Positions 1 through 9,992 of a DNA stretch of 64,000 nt are shown here, piece after piece. The DNA is from Nymphaea colorata (taxonomy: Eukaryota > Streptophyta > Magnoliopsida > Nymphaeales > Nymphaeaceae), in NCBI RefSeq assembly GCF_008831285.2, contig NC_045145.1, positions 10,912,802 to 10,976,801 of the forward strand, read 5' to 3'. Under the pieces are notes generated by a model, which had not been told where the DNA came from, searched no databases, and worked only from the letters and a program-made list of their open reading frames with translations. The position numbers and the translations under genes were made by a program. Each line of letters starts with the position of its first letter. Within the stretch, counting starts at the first letter, position 1.

Positions 1-2
1 TT

Positions 3-542
3 CTTCGTATCATCGGATACATCAAAGGGACAATAAATAAGGGAGTATTTATATCTTCCTCTTCTTCTCTAAATTTGACTGTTTATACTGATGCTGATTG
101 GGAAGGCGATCCAAATGATAGACACTCAACTACTGGATTTTGTATTTTTTTAGGGGAATCGCTCATTTCGTGGAAGTGCAAAAAACAACAAAAAGTTTCT
201 CTTTCTTCTACTAAAGCTGAATATCGAGCTATGGCTTCCACGACTATGGAAATTGTCTGGTTTCGTCAAATGTTACTCGATATGGGAACGAGAATAGAAG
301 AACCCACTGATTTGTGCTGCGACAACAAGAGTTCTATCTACATTGCCAAGAATCGAACATTCCATGAATGAACCAAGCATATTGAAATGGACTGTCACTA
401 TGTTAGTGAAGAATTTCTGAAGAAGACTATCAAGCTTCCATATGTCTCCTCAGAATTCTAACTGACAGACTTCTTTACGAAGCCTCTATGTTCTCCCAGA
501 TTTAACTTTCTTTTAGATAAACTTTTGATGATACCACCATAA
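3..542 (+). pseudogene. Ty1/copia polyprotein C-terminus (RNase H), decayed
   Basis: This is the last ~180 codons of a copia-type polyprotein. It reads in one frame from base 3 and is cut by the window edge. The copia RNase H signature is visible: YTDADWEGDP with the catalytic Asp and the trailing STTGF, then KKQQKVSLSSTKAEYRA with the catalytic Glu, then the CDNKSS block with a third acidic residue. After that come a TKHIEMDCHYV block and LTDFFTKPL, the normal C-terminal order. Two in-frame stops (TGA 369-371, TAA 459-461) break the reading frame before its natural end at 540-542. A polypurine run and an LTR follow directly, so this is the 3' end of an old insertion. Family assignment is secure; activity is excluded by the stops. 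Confidence 0.93.
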
Positions 543-547
543 GTTTG

Positions 548-555
548 AAGGGGGG
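548..555 (+). other. Polypurine tract of the copia element
   Basis: The run GAAGGGGGG immediately precedes the TGTTA start of the LTR. This is the expected position of the plus-strand primer. Confidence 0.75.
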
Positions 556-940
556 TGTTAAGAAATAGGGTTTCTTAATTAGTTGTTTGTTACCTCTTAA
601 TTAGGTATTATCTTAGTTAGGAATTAGTTTAGGATTTAGTTTACTTTTTTCTTTTCTATTTTATTTTTTATTTTTTATTTATTTTTTTTATAGTATTGCT
701 GAACTAGCCGTTCGCAGTTCCAACAGCTCTATTAAGAGCTGTTGGAACTAGCGCAACGGCTAGTTCAGCCCCTTTCCTCCTTACTCTCTTGTATAAATAC
801 TTGTAACAGTCCCTTGTAAAAGTAGGCTGTGTTTTACAGCCTTCACATGATTTATTGAATGAATTTTATTCTTCTCACTTGGCCTTAGTGCCTTTTTACT
901 GTTATATGCATCTTTTGTGACTGTTATAGTCACTTTTCAC
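556..940 (+). mobile_element. Ty1/copia 3' LTR (right end approximate)
   Basis: The LTR begins TGTTAAGAAATAGGG directly after the polypurine tract and contains a TATA box (TATAAAT, 792-798). Upstream of the TATA lies a T-rich stretch and a long hairpin (698-769). The 3' edge is not sharply defined because no clear CA end or target duplication was found. The 5' LTR and most of the element lie left of the window. Confidence 0.75.
698..769. repeat. 72-bp inverted repeat (hairpin) in the copia LTR
   Basis: Two arms of about 32 bases pair with only a few unpaired bases. Arm 1 carries GCTGAACTAGCCGTT followed by AGTTCCAACAGCTCT. Arm 2 carries AGAGCTGTTGGAACT followed by AACGGCTAGTTCAGC. The loop is about 4 bases and the hairpin ends ~22 bp before the TATA box, so it sits in the U3 promoter region. 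Confidence 0.9.
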
Positions 941-1490
941 AGTACATTCAGTTCAGATCCTCTATTATGCAATCTTGATTTAAACATGTGATTTGCTCAA
1001 CTCCGTTAAACAAAATGTCTTTATTTTGTTGAGAATCGACTTTCATAGGGCAAATAAGGGAATTTAGAAATCAAATTTTAACTGCAGACCAATCAATGTG
1101 TCTGCATTCTACAGACCAGATTTTGTAAAAATTGAATATCATTTAGTGTAGGTTTTATGACTGTTTCCCCCTCTGGTTTACTGGAATTTACAGAATCCTG
1201 ACTTTTCTGTTTTCTGCATTGAAATGTCTATACTTTTAATATGATAGTTCATCGCAGCTTTCCAAGTGTTGTGAAATGGGACTGGTTCCTCAAAGTGTCA
1301 GCTTCCAGACGGCATTTTTCTCATTGATTCTTGACACTTCTAACTATCTAATTTGAGTAAAGCATGTTATAACTTATATAAGGAAGAATGGAATAAATCT
1401 TCCATTTTTTTAATAACTTCATGGTTAAATGTTTTTTCTTATAAGAGGTCCAGAACGTAGAACACTAGGGTCATCATTCAAGTCACCTAA
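941..1490. other. AT-rich non-coding stretch, nothing recognised
   Basis: No ORF, repeat or motif could be supported here. If the small-subunit gene continues leftwards this is intron sequence. Confidence 0.5.
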
Positions 1491-1493
1491 CGG

Positions 1494-1696
1494 CTTGTTT
1501 GGATGGAGGGAAAGGGAAATCAATCCGATGTTTGGTTGGTTAAGTAAGAAGGAGGGGAAGGAAAGGAAAACAAAAAAAGGCATGTTTGGTAGCTAAAGAA
1601 AGGAAAGGAAAGGAAATGATAACTCAATGCAAATCCAATTGGAGGGATTGAGATGGAAAGGAAAAGAGCTGCTCCTTTCCTTTCTATCCAAACAAG
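1494..1696. mobile_element. MITE-like element, TIR CTTGTTTGGAT
   Basis: A perfect 11-bp terminal inverted repeat is present: CTTGTTTGGAT at 1494-1504 and ATCCAAACAAG at 1686-1696. The similarity continues inward as GGAGGGAAAGG against CCTTTCCTTTCT. The element is 203 bp, purine-rich on the plus strand and has no coding capacity. A related element lies at 7922-8116. No convincing target-site duplication was seen, so the superfamily (hAT or other) is open. Confidence 0.7.
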
Positions 1697-1737
1697 TTTT
1701 ATAATAATCTCTTTCCCTATGAAATACGGGTGCGTCT

Positions 1738-1814
1738 GGCGGACTGACGTGTCCATGTGGACTTGGCCCGACATGGGTTCGGGTGTGGACACGGTGCAGA
1801 CACGTTAGTCCGCC
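1738..1814. repeat. 77-bp imperfect inverted repeat, GC-rich
   Basis: GGCGGACTGACGTGTCC (1738-1754) pairs with AGACACGTTAGTCCGCC (1798-1814) with two mismatches. The spacer is rich in GGACACGG-type words. It borders the GTAC-rich repeat region. Confidence 0.7.
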
Positions 1815-3059
1815 GCATCCATCCGTTGGACACGGTCAGCACCTACGTTTTCAGTTTTTCGTAACCCCCCCCCCCCACGATGGCCTACTCTCTGCCTCCG
1901 CCATCTCAAAATTTTTCCCCTCCCCCCCCCCTCTCCGCCTTCTCGCATCCCTTTGCCCGCCCACCTATGTCACATGGGTACGGGTATGGGTGCCGGTATG
2001 GGTACGGACCATTTTTAAAAAACTTGGGTACGGGGGTACGGCCGTACACACATATATGTCAAAAAATTTCAAACATAATAACATATTCGCACATATATAT
2101 ATCAAAAATTACAAACAGAATAACATATTATCATATTCATAAATCATAAACCAATAGAAACAGAGATCATTCCAAATAGACGAATCCTCTCATGAAATGA
2201 TGTATCACAGCAATAATTAGGGACGACGCAGATTTGAAAAATCTGCAATAGGAGACTCAAACATATCTCATTGTCGAACACATTTATCAAGCCATATGTT
2301 TAGCTTGCAAGATATCTTGGAGGTTGGAACACAAAACGGCCCCTGGTATAGAACTATAATCAATTTGACTATTGTATTACCGAGCAGAGCAGCTGAAGCA
2401 CAATCTCATTCTTCTACTGCAGATTAGAGCTTATCAGCTATAACATGGAAAGCAATAGGATTATAGGACAGTAAATGAGGTCAAATCTAAATATTCAGAT
2501 TCTCTCATATAGCATTGAAATATAACGTGATTAAAAGAAATCTAGGCTGCCTTAGACAGTCTGCATCTACTTGGGCATTTTTGACGTTAAAATGGTTTCG
2601 TTAAAATTAAAAACGGACATTTTTGAACTCGGTCAAATTTGACCGTGTCCAAAAAAGGACGGATACAGCCTCCGGTGCGTTGGCTGTACCCGGTACAGTC
2701 AACGCCGTACCATAGGCGTACCCAAGCCCGTACCCGTACCTGTGTCGTACCGGTACCGGACGGGTACTTCACCTTCACAGGCGTACCCGTGTATCATAGC
2801 CGCCCACTAACCCCTCGTCCTCTGTGGCGTACCTCGTCTCCCCTCGCTTGCAGGAGCTTTGTTCTTGTCCCAGGGGCAAGTGCTGCATCTCCTTCCGGCG
2901 TCAAGTAAACCCCCAAACTTCTTACTGCCTTCCACCCTTACCTGCTCCTTACGCTCCACTATTCCATTCAGCTGCTCCACTGTTCCATTCTACCCAGCCA
3001 TTACATCCTCCGCGGACCAAATTCAAAATCACGGGTAAGCGAGTGTGACTTTTCACTTT

Positions 3060-3200
3060 TTCATGGACTAGGTGTGTTGGAGCCTAGGCGAGCTTAGGCG
3101 CCAGCCTAGGCAAGAACACATATCATGTTGCCTAAGTGGACTTAGGCGATGGGTGTGGACTCACGCTTAGTCCACGTCCATGACTAGGTGAGGCCTTAAC
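3060..3200. repeat. CCTAGGCG-type degenerate repeat
   Basis: Repeated words GCCTAGGC, CTTAGGCG and AGTCCAC in both orientations form a short imperfect palindromic cluster in the centre of the foldback-like region. Confidence 0.5.
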
Positions 3201-3574
3201 AACATAGATGTACTATCCCATTTCTCGATTGTTGTGAAAGAGGTGGAGTCTGACAATGTTGTGCAATTTATCACAAACCTATGTCAACCAATATGGTACT
3301 GGCATGGATACTGGTATGGCCTTGGATATAGTCAGGGTACAGTCAAAGCCATATCAGAATGGAATACATACCCATGACTGGTCGTCCATTTTCGAACTCG
3401 GTCAAAGTTGACCAAGTCCTTTTTTATCCAAAAATTAAGGCTTTCTATTTTTTCTTTTCCCTCATATATACACAATTTCTTCTTTTTTAATGAATTATTA
3501 TATCTTTCGAATGATATTAAAATTTTATATTAATGATGTAATAATGAAGGTTAACAAAATCAAGCATCATAAAA

Positions 3575-3605
3575 GAGGGGGGGGGGAGAGAGAGAGAGAG
3601 AGAGA
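3575..3605. repeat. G-run plus (GA)n microsatellite
   Basis: Ten or more G residues are followed by about ten GA units. Confidence 0.95.
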
Positions 3606-4020
3606 CAGCCCAATTACAAAACCCTAATCCTTTTCATTAACTTCATTCAATAAGACAACCTTTATATAGTGTGATTGAGTAAAGTGGGTCGGTAGCAGTA
3701 GAACACGACTGAATTTATTACATCAAACTCCTATCCTTTTCTATTATTTACACTTAACCTACTATTTTTCACATATGGTATTGTTACTACTGCATATTGT
3801 TAGTGCTTTTATCATTTTTCTGCATCTTGATTTTTATGTGTTTACGACTTATGAGAAATTTGGCTTTCATAATGGATGTTTTATTTAGAAGTTATATTGA
3901 AATTATAATTTGTTATATATAATTATAAATATGTACGGTGGTACCCCATACCCAAAATTTTTTGAAAATGTTCAGTACCCATATCTGTACCAATACCTAT
4001 ATGTGCGCCCATACTCATAA

Positions 4021-4565
4021 CTATTTGACATTGTTGCAAACCAATGCGGCCCTACAGGGAGAATATTGGCATCAAAGTGTGAGGCAGTTCTTTTGGACTC
4101 CAGTCTCCATGCACTGCCCATTGCATTAATCTAGTGCTTAAAGATCATGGCCTCCTTTTTGGGAATCTGACCATCTCCCAGGACACCACAATTTTTTTTC
4201 CAAAAAATTTTATCCACTGGCTGATCTCGAGGGAGAGAGGATGCCTTCCGTCTCCTTCAGGGAGAATATTCAACATAGGATCATGGGCATTTCCATTTCT
4301 CCACCTTTCAGTTTCAGGAACCTCCTAATTTCGGACAACTCCTACAATTTCTCTGATTGCCAAGTCATATGCTCAGTATCCAAATGCAGACCCATACCTA
4401 TGTGACTTGGGATACAAGCATATAAGGCCTGCACTGTGCTCCAAATTCACAAGCTAATATATAGCACCACATAAACCCAAAGTAATATATACATACTATA
4501 TGCCAACATACAAAAAAGGGAAATGCAGCATTCAAAATGTACGCATCCAGTGATAGAAGGAAAAC
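4021..4565 (-). other. Start of intron 2 of the AHAS small-subunit gene
   Basis: A consensus GT donor lies at 4565-4564 on the minus strand, right after the exon 2 codon for Lys. No downstream exon of the family was found between here and base 1. The stretch 4020-4330 has an open plus-strand frame that matches nothing I recognise. Confidence 0.55.
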
Positions 4566-4779
4566 CTTCAAAACATTGACAAGCTTGCAAAGTTGATCCA
4601 TGACTTGCTGCAACACCCTTTCAGTGCCAGACACAACTATGGTGAAGAGAGCCTTGTCTTTATTCAAACCCACTGCAAGAGACTCAATGTTATATCCCCT
4701 TCTCGCAAACACACCTGCAATCCTATTTATCATGCCACTTTCATCACCAACAAACACGGATATGGTATGGCGCTGAACC
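4566..4779 (-). CDS. Acetolactate synthase small (regulatory) subunit, exon 2: ACT domain
   Basis: This exon encodes about 71 residues of the first ACT domain of the plant acetohydroxyacid synthase regulatory subunit, the plastid protein that activates the catalytic subunit and confers valine/leucine feedback in branched-chain amino acid synthesis. Visible are [28 protein letters not shown] and [19 protein letters not shown], the hallmark IlvH/IlvN beta-alpha-beta core with the ligand-site Gly-rich turn. It continues with [10 protein letters not shown] and KLVNVLK. The acceptor TGCAG ends at 4780. The first base of the exon completes a split Lys codon, and the donor GT follows at 4565-4564 in phase 0. 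No stops or frameshifts. The codons upstream of the first Val are part of the exon, so this is not a start. In plants the protein has two ACT repeats; the next exon is not visible. Confidence 0.93.
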
Positions 4780-7156
4780 CTGCACCCTCAAAAGTCGTAG
4801 GGAAGAAAAGTTCAAAGATTATGCCATACCCAGTTCATTAGGATAAACTAATCAATACATCAAGGCACAAACATACACTTGCACCCGAAGACATGCATGT
4901 ACAAGAAGAGAATAGCAACTCAATTTCCAACCACAAATAGTGAGCTAAAAGCAATAGGAAGCATAAACAACACCTAAGAATACACAAAACAAATATTTCA
5001 ATGCATAAGAAAAACCACCATAAGGTATCATGGCACAGTATTATTGTATAATTTTCTACGGAATCCATCTATCTATGATTCTATACATTGAGATTGAAAT
5101 ACCAGTTTCATTGGTGGCAATCTCTCGATAGGGCTTCTTTGGGAATTTACTTTTAAGGTGCACTTTTCTTGGTAAAATATCAGGAAACTTTCAAAGGCTT
5201 AAAAACAGTGAAACAAAGATGATGAGATAACAGGTTTTGTAGTACCTTTCTTGAGAAAAATAAATAAATCAAAGAAAAATAAAAGAAATAAAATAGAAAA
5301 ATTGCATGCTGAAAATATGAAAAAGGGACTTCCAATTTCTTGGAAAATATTGAGAATAATCTAGTTAATATTGGTGATATTTTTTTTTAGTGGAATACTT
5401 TGCCAACATTATCAGCTCCATTCAAAATAGGATATTTTCAAAACATTAGAGATTTTTCAAAACATTAGAGATATTTGTATGATAGCCAACCTTACAGTTG
5501 AGTCCAGAACAGCTTGAATATTAGGATATTTTCAGATATCTTTGAGTATGATCGGTGTACATCCGTGTGTACATATATGTGTGTGGGACTGTGCACTTAG
5601 AAAATTCACATAAAGTAGGATGGTCCTAATCTTGTGAAAACACATAAAAAAGGATGTTCAAGGAACAGATGGCCTGGCCAGCCCAAAATAGAGGCTGGCC
5701 ATATGCATTCTTTTTGCTGCACACTATTTTTGCCGTCTGGAAACCATCAGCTAGTTTGACTGGATTCAACCAGCTCTCACAATCTGACCACATGGATGTG
5801 ACCACAATGTCCAAAACTGTATGTTTCAAAAAACAGGCTCAAATCATATTAGAGATCTGATATATAGGACAGGTATTATGTCATCAACCTACTTAAAGTC
5901 ATTAATCTTACTATGAAACCCGATCAACAAATTGAAGTAATCTTTTTTTCTTTTTGAAACATATAATTTTGATAACTCAACCACATTGGTACAGTTAGAC
6001 TTGTGAAAACCCACTAAATCCCACCAAAGGGGCCAACAGCCACTAGAAGGCTATATGTATTACGCTGCCAAGTCCATGGCTCCTGTATACTATGAAATGT
6101 CACATACAAATAGGGTTCACTATAGTCCAAACTCCAAAGACTCCAACCAATTGCTATAATGGGTTCTGCAAGAATCTAGCAAGCACCATGCTGTCCTTTA
6201 TACAAGAGCAATTCACTTAACACAAAGTACTCAAGTCACAAAATTTTAGAAAGAATGTTAATAAGAGACAACAAGCTTCACAAGAAGTTGAAAATTCAGA
6301 AAAAGACAACGACCTCAATAGATACAAGACAGGGCAACTAGATCAGTCAGCCATTTTTATTGTGACTAGATAGAAGAAATAAAATGTACAAAAAGAAAAA
6401 AGAAGATGAAACCATCAACAAGAAAAGATATAAGAAAGACGTTACAAATATATCCTCATAACCTAGATAATATGTATACGTACTGATCTGTAGCATACAT
6501 ACAAATCACAAGCATAAATATTGGCAATATTTTGAATATGTCACATTTTTATCGCCAAGAAGTAAGAACATTTTTTCTCAGAGTTGTTGCAATGTTCAAT
6601 ATATCACCAAACAATAAGTTTGCAATGTTCATTAATAATATCGTGAAATTTTGCCCCTTAAAAAGACATCCCTGATGTGTATATTATTATAATTCTCATT
6701 TCTTAAGTCTTTTAAAAAAATTTACAAAAAAAGTTAGCAGAAAACCCATAATCTCGTAATCCTCTTGTTTTAGTCTCTGTATATTTCCTTTAGTTTCGTG
6801 AATTCCCAAGATTTTCCTGATAAAATTAGAACTTAAAAAACACATCCAAGGAAAATCTTCTTGAAAGGAATATTTATAATACACCTTGTTGCGAGTTTTG
6901 TAGAGGAATAAAATCCTTCGCCGAGAAGGATTGAACAATTAACTTCGCCTTGTTACGTATGAACAAGAAAAGGAGGGGAAACACCCGAGGCGAATCCATC
7001 GAATTTAAGTGCTTCCCCTTGATATTTTGACGACTCCGTCGACTCCCTTGTCGGAGACAACTCAAAGAGGGAATGCAACAGACGGGTTCGTCTCAAATCA
7101 TGCAACTACCCTTCAGTGAACCAAATCATGGAAAGGAGGAGGCAGAGGATTCCTAC
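4780..7156 (-). other. Intron 1 of the AHAS small-subunit gene (2377 bp)
   Basis: The intron is bounded by GTAGGAA (donor, from 7156 downward) and TGCAG (acceptor, ending at 4780). The phase matches: exon 1 ends with AA and exon 2 begins with G, giving AAG (Lys). It is AT-rich with short simple repeats such as the direct repeat around 5440-5475. I recognise no transposon or embedded gene in it. Confidence 0.8.
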
Positions 7157-7431
7157 TTGTTCCTCGTCCTAGAAGGAGCAGCATCAGGAATAGCGACGCC
7201 GCTGCTGCTATCGTCATCAACAACGGCCCGCAGCCTAGAACAGTTCAACGGCTGCCGGTAAAACGAGCTCAAGCCGGGAAAAAGAAGTCTGGCGGAGTCC
7301 ATCGCCGCCAGCCTGCTGAAGCCAAGGGACAGTGTATGCACTTGGAGTAATGAAGTCGTTTTCTGGAAGGGATGAGGAAGAATACCCCCTAAGTTCGCCT
7401 TCGGCATAGAGAAAGAAGCAGCGCCTGCCAT
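7157..7431 (-). CDS. Acetolactate synthase small subunit, exon 1: start and plastid transit peptide
   Basis: Exon 1 gives 91 full codons from ATG at 7431-7429. The context GGAGAATGGCA fits plant starts, and a leader with CTAGGGTTTCTC precedes it. The peptide (MAGAASFSMPKANLGG...) is rich in Ser, Ala, Leu and Arg and poor in acidic residues until a short acidic stretch (VVDDDSSSG), as expected for a chloroplast transit peptide. It ends ...APSRTRN plus two bases of a Lys codon. Splicing to 4779 gives [13 protein letters not shown], which restores the usual junction between transit peptide and first ACT domain. Transit peptides are poorly conserved, so the assignment rests on the splice phase, the order, the spacing and the peptide's composition. 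Confidence 0.85.
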
Positions 7432-7800
7432 TCTCCAGGGAAGAGAAACCCTAGCCCCTCTTCCTCAGTCTCCTCTTTTTTGTATCTTTCTTCGCCTCCC
7501 TCCCGTGCCGTTGCCGGCGGCTGCACTTGCACAGCAGTCGTTCACGCGAGACAGAGTTGCGAAGCTCGCTATATGTGAAGCCGGTTAAGCCGGGTAATTG
7601 ATCCCCCGACAGTCGACTAAACTCAATCTGCAAACAACGAAGGAAAATAAGAATCCGGCATGCACTAAACGCCATCATCTCGGATCTTGACGCGCCCAGA
7701 GGCTTTCCGCAAGTAACCTTGAGCTTGGCTGCTAACGCGCCAAATGAAAAACTTCATAAAGAAACCCTCGATGACGCCCTCATGTAAACCGGTTTGTTAA
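7432..7800 (-). promoter_or_regulatory. 5' leader and proximal promoter of the AHAS small-subunit gene
   Basis: This GC-richer stretch lies directly upstream of the start. It contains AGGGTTT-type leader sequence and CT/GA-rich words but no clear TATA box. An upstream ORF of 75 codons (7678 to 7451, minus) would fall in the leader if transcription starts above 7680. Where transcription starts cannot be read from sequence. Confidence 0.45.
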
Positions 7801-7921
7801 AAAAAAAAAAGTAATCGATTCTGAAAACGGGTTTTATTTGTTTGGTGATACGCCCAAACCATTTTGTATGAATAAATTGAAAGGAGTCAAGCTTTTCACT
7901 TCCTTATACTATTCCTCACTT

Positions 7922-8116
7922 ATGTTTGGATGGATGGAAAGAAAACGATTTTAGTAGATGGAAAGAAAAATAAAATAAAAGGAGGGAAAGGTGATGGGGT
8001 GGAAAAACAAGGGAAATGAAATAAACATATCTTTCCATTGGTTTCTCTTCCTTTCCTCCCATAGTTTATTTTGTCATCTGTTCATTTCCCTCTTCACTTT
8101 CCCTCCATCCAAACAT
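7922..8116. mobile_element. MITE-like element, TIR ATGTTTGGATGGA
   Basis: ATGTTTGGATGGA at the left end is matched by TCCATCCAAACAT at the right end, a perfect 13-bp inverted repeat. Purine-rich inner arms continue the pairing (GGAAAGAAAA against CTTCACTTTCCC). Flanks read ...ACTTA and TCTTA..., a possible short target duplication. It is 195 bp, has no coding capacity and shares termini with the element at 1494-1696. It lies about 490 bp upstream of the AHAS small-subunit start. Confidence 0.72.
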
Positions 8117-9992
8117 CTTATTTTAATCATTGTCCTTTCTTTTCTTTCTCTTTCCCTTTCCCCTCTACCAAAGAAGCTGTAAATGGAGCTTTGGCTGACA
8201 ATTAAAACCAGGTTTTGGGGGCAAAAGTTGGTTTCCCTCTCAAACGAAGTTTGGGTACAATAAAAAATCGGTTCGAGGAAAGCCCAGTTTTGACATGCCT
8301 AGTTTTGTTATGGCCAGTGAAAAACCTAATGCCCTTTAAGGTATTAACAAACTAAATTTTGTGTGTCACAAAACAAAAAAAACAAGGATTTTTATAAATC
8401 TTTAAATAACATGGTTTTCATAAAACCAAGTTTTCATAAACTAATTTAGATGAAGATATAATAAATGCCTCCTTATTGATAGACTAATTTAGATGAAGAT
8501 ATAATAAATGCCTCCTTATTGAATTTTTGTAACAAAATGTCTATTCCAAGTATGTACTCATTGATTTCCACACTTGCACCATTTATTTTAGTGAATCCTC
8601 TTTCCTTTTTATTTCTATAGATGTTTATCAAACGCAATTACTCTTTCTTTCAGTCCTTCACTCAATCCGGCCAAAGAAATGAAGCATCCAACCTTTTAGG
8701 CTTTTATATTAAGCAATGTACACATCTTCTTATAAACAAAAATGTTGGATATTGTGAACACAACAAATTTGATTTTAAACAAGGTTCCAAATTTTACTCG
8801 TAACCATCCTTAGTATCTACAATTATGTCATTAACGTTAGCTTACGGTCAGTAGTGTCAACCCTAGCCCGACGACCATTGGCCTTTTGTAGCAGCGACCT
8901 CAAGAATAAAGCACCCAACTTTGTCTTACAAAAGAATTAGGAAATTCCACTTACCGTTGCTTTCAGTAAAAAAAAAAAATTACAAGTTTACCACTCATGC
9001 AAGTCTTTATATGAATGGTGTCTAGCCCTCTTTGTGACCTCTCAAAATTTCCCCCTGAGATCTGGGTGCACTCCGTTAAATTTTGAACTTTACTTCTGTT
9101 TAAAATTACTAAAGAATGCCACTTATTATGGTACTCATGAATGATCCAGGAAGGCCCCTTTAAGCAAGCCGATTCTTTGGGTGTGCCTAGCACTACATTG
9201 CCTCTAGTAATTCCACGGGGATCATGAAGTCACATACTTAACTTTCCCCTTTTGCCACTGGCTTTCTCACTGAAGCACAAAATTAACCCTTTTATGAAAC
9301 CCGTCTCAGCAACCAGCCCAACCTATAGCTTGGCTTCTCATACAAGATGAATCAAATTGTGATATTTGCACTTTACTTTGCAGTCTACTATGTGTGTGAG
9401 TGCACTCCGTATTACAGATGGTTAATGCAGACCTTGAAGGGTATGTCAAAAACTAGAACGTTACCCCTTGTGTATTTTTCTGCTAGCTCTAAGGGCAATA
9501 GCTGAATGCATACTTCCAATTGGTTTGGGTTGGAATGGTTGAGCCAGCCTTGTGTTCTAGCCTTAAATACCGTGTATGTTGCTCACATCATTAACTCTTG
9601 GGTCAATTGGGCAAAGCAATATGTTTGGGACTCATCCCACCTAACCACTGGTGTAGCCTACTTGAAAGGTGGGTGGTGCAAGGCTCAAAGATAACATAGT
9701 GAAGGTGCTTGTAGTGTTGGGCTCTCACCTTCCTAACCTAGGTGTTGTATGGAAGGCTTAGCAAGTCCTCTTCGAATAATTTTCTCCTTGATCTACTGCT
9801 ATATCACTTCAGTGAATACCACATTGTGGTGCTTTGGGCCACCACAAGAATTGTCTGCACCTAATGTCACCCATGGTGTGCACATGGTTTGTAACTATAT
9901 GAGCTATAAATGTGAAATGGAAATGATTGTTGATCTATTAACAAAGTGTGTGCTAATGTTTCATAGACAATGGACGAAAGCTCGCATGAGAC
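8117..9992. other. Unassigned stretch between the small-subunit gene and the first long LTR
   Basis: Apart from the 43-bp duplication at 8441-8526 nothing could be supported here. ORFs are short and match no family that I know. Word use at 8800-9400 resembles decayed retroelement DNA, but no boundary was found. Confidence 0.4.
8441..8526. repeat. Tandem duplication, 43-bp unit
   Basis: The segment beginning CTAATTTAGATGAAG and ending CCTCCTTATTGA is repeated head to tail with no mismatch except at its edges, which suggests a recent duplication. Confidence 0.9.

Larger units (their letters stand above)
1960..4020. mobile_element. GTAC-rich foldback-like repeat (two pairs of inverted arms)
   Basis: Outer arms at ~1970-2060 and ~3935-4015 are inverted copies. 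Both read GGGTACnG, ACCATTTTTAAAAAACTT-like, GGGTACGGGGTAC, CCGTACA when oriented the same way, then run into ATATAT-rich DNA. Inner arms at ~2625-2800 and ~3290-3420 are also related in inverted orientation around the word GGTCAAANTTGACC. Both pairs are centred near base 3000. The stretch between the arms (2100-2600 and 3430-3900) is not visibly paired. ORFs in this block are low-complexity by-products of the repeats. It may be a diverged foldback or long-TIR DNA transposon. Confidence 0.55.

Noticed and set aside
1783-3048. Several overlapping ORFs of 60-119 codons with Pro/Tyr/Gly-rich content
   Set aside because: They arise from GTAC-rich and C-run repeats; frames do not agree with any family.
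4593-4841. 82-codon plus-strand ORF
   Set aside because: It is the shadow of the AHAS small-subunit exon 2 on the other strand.
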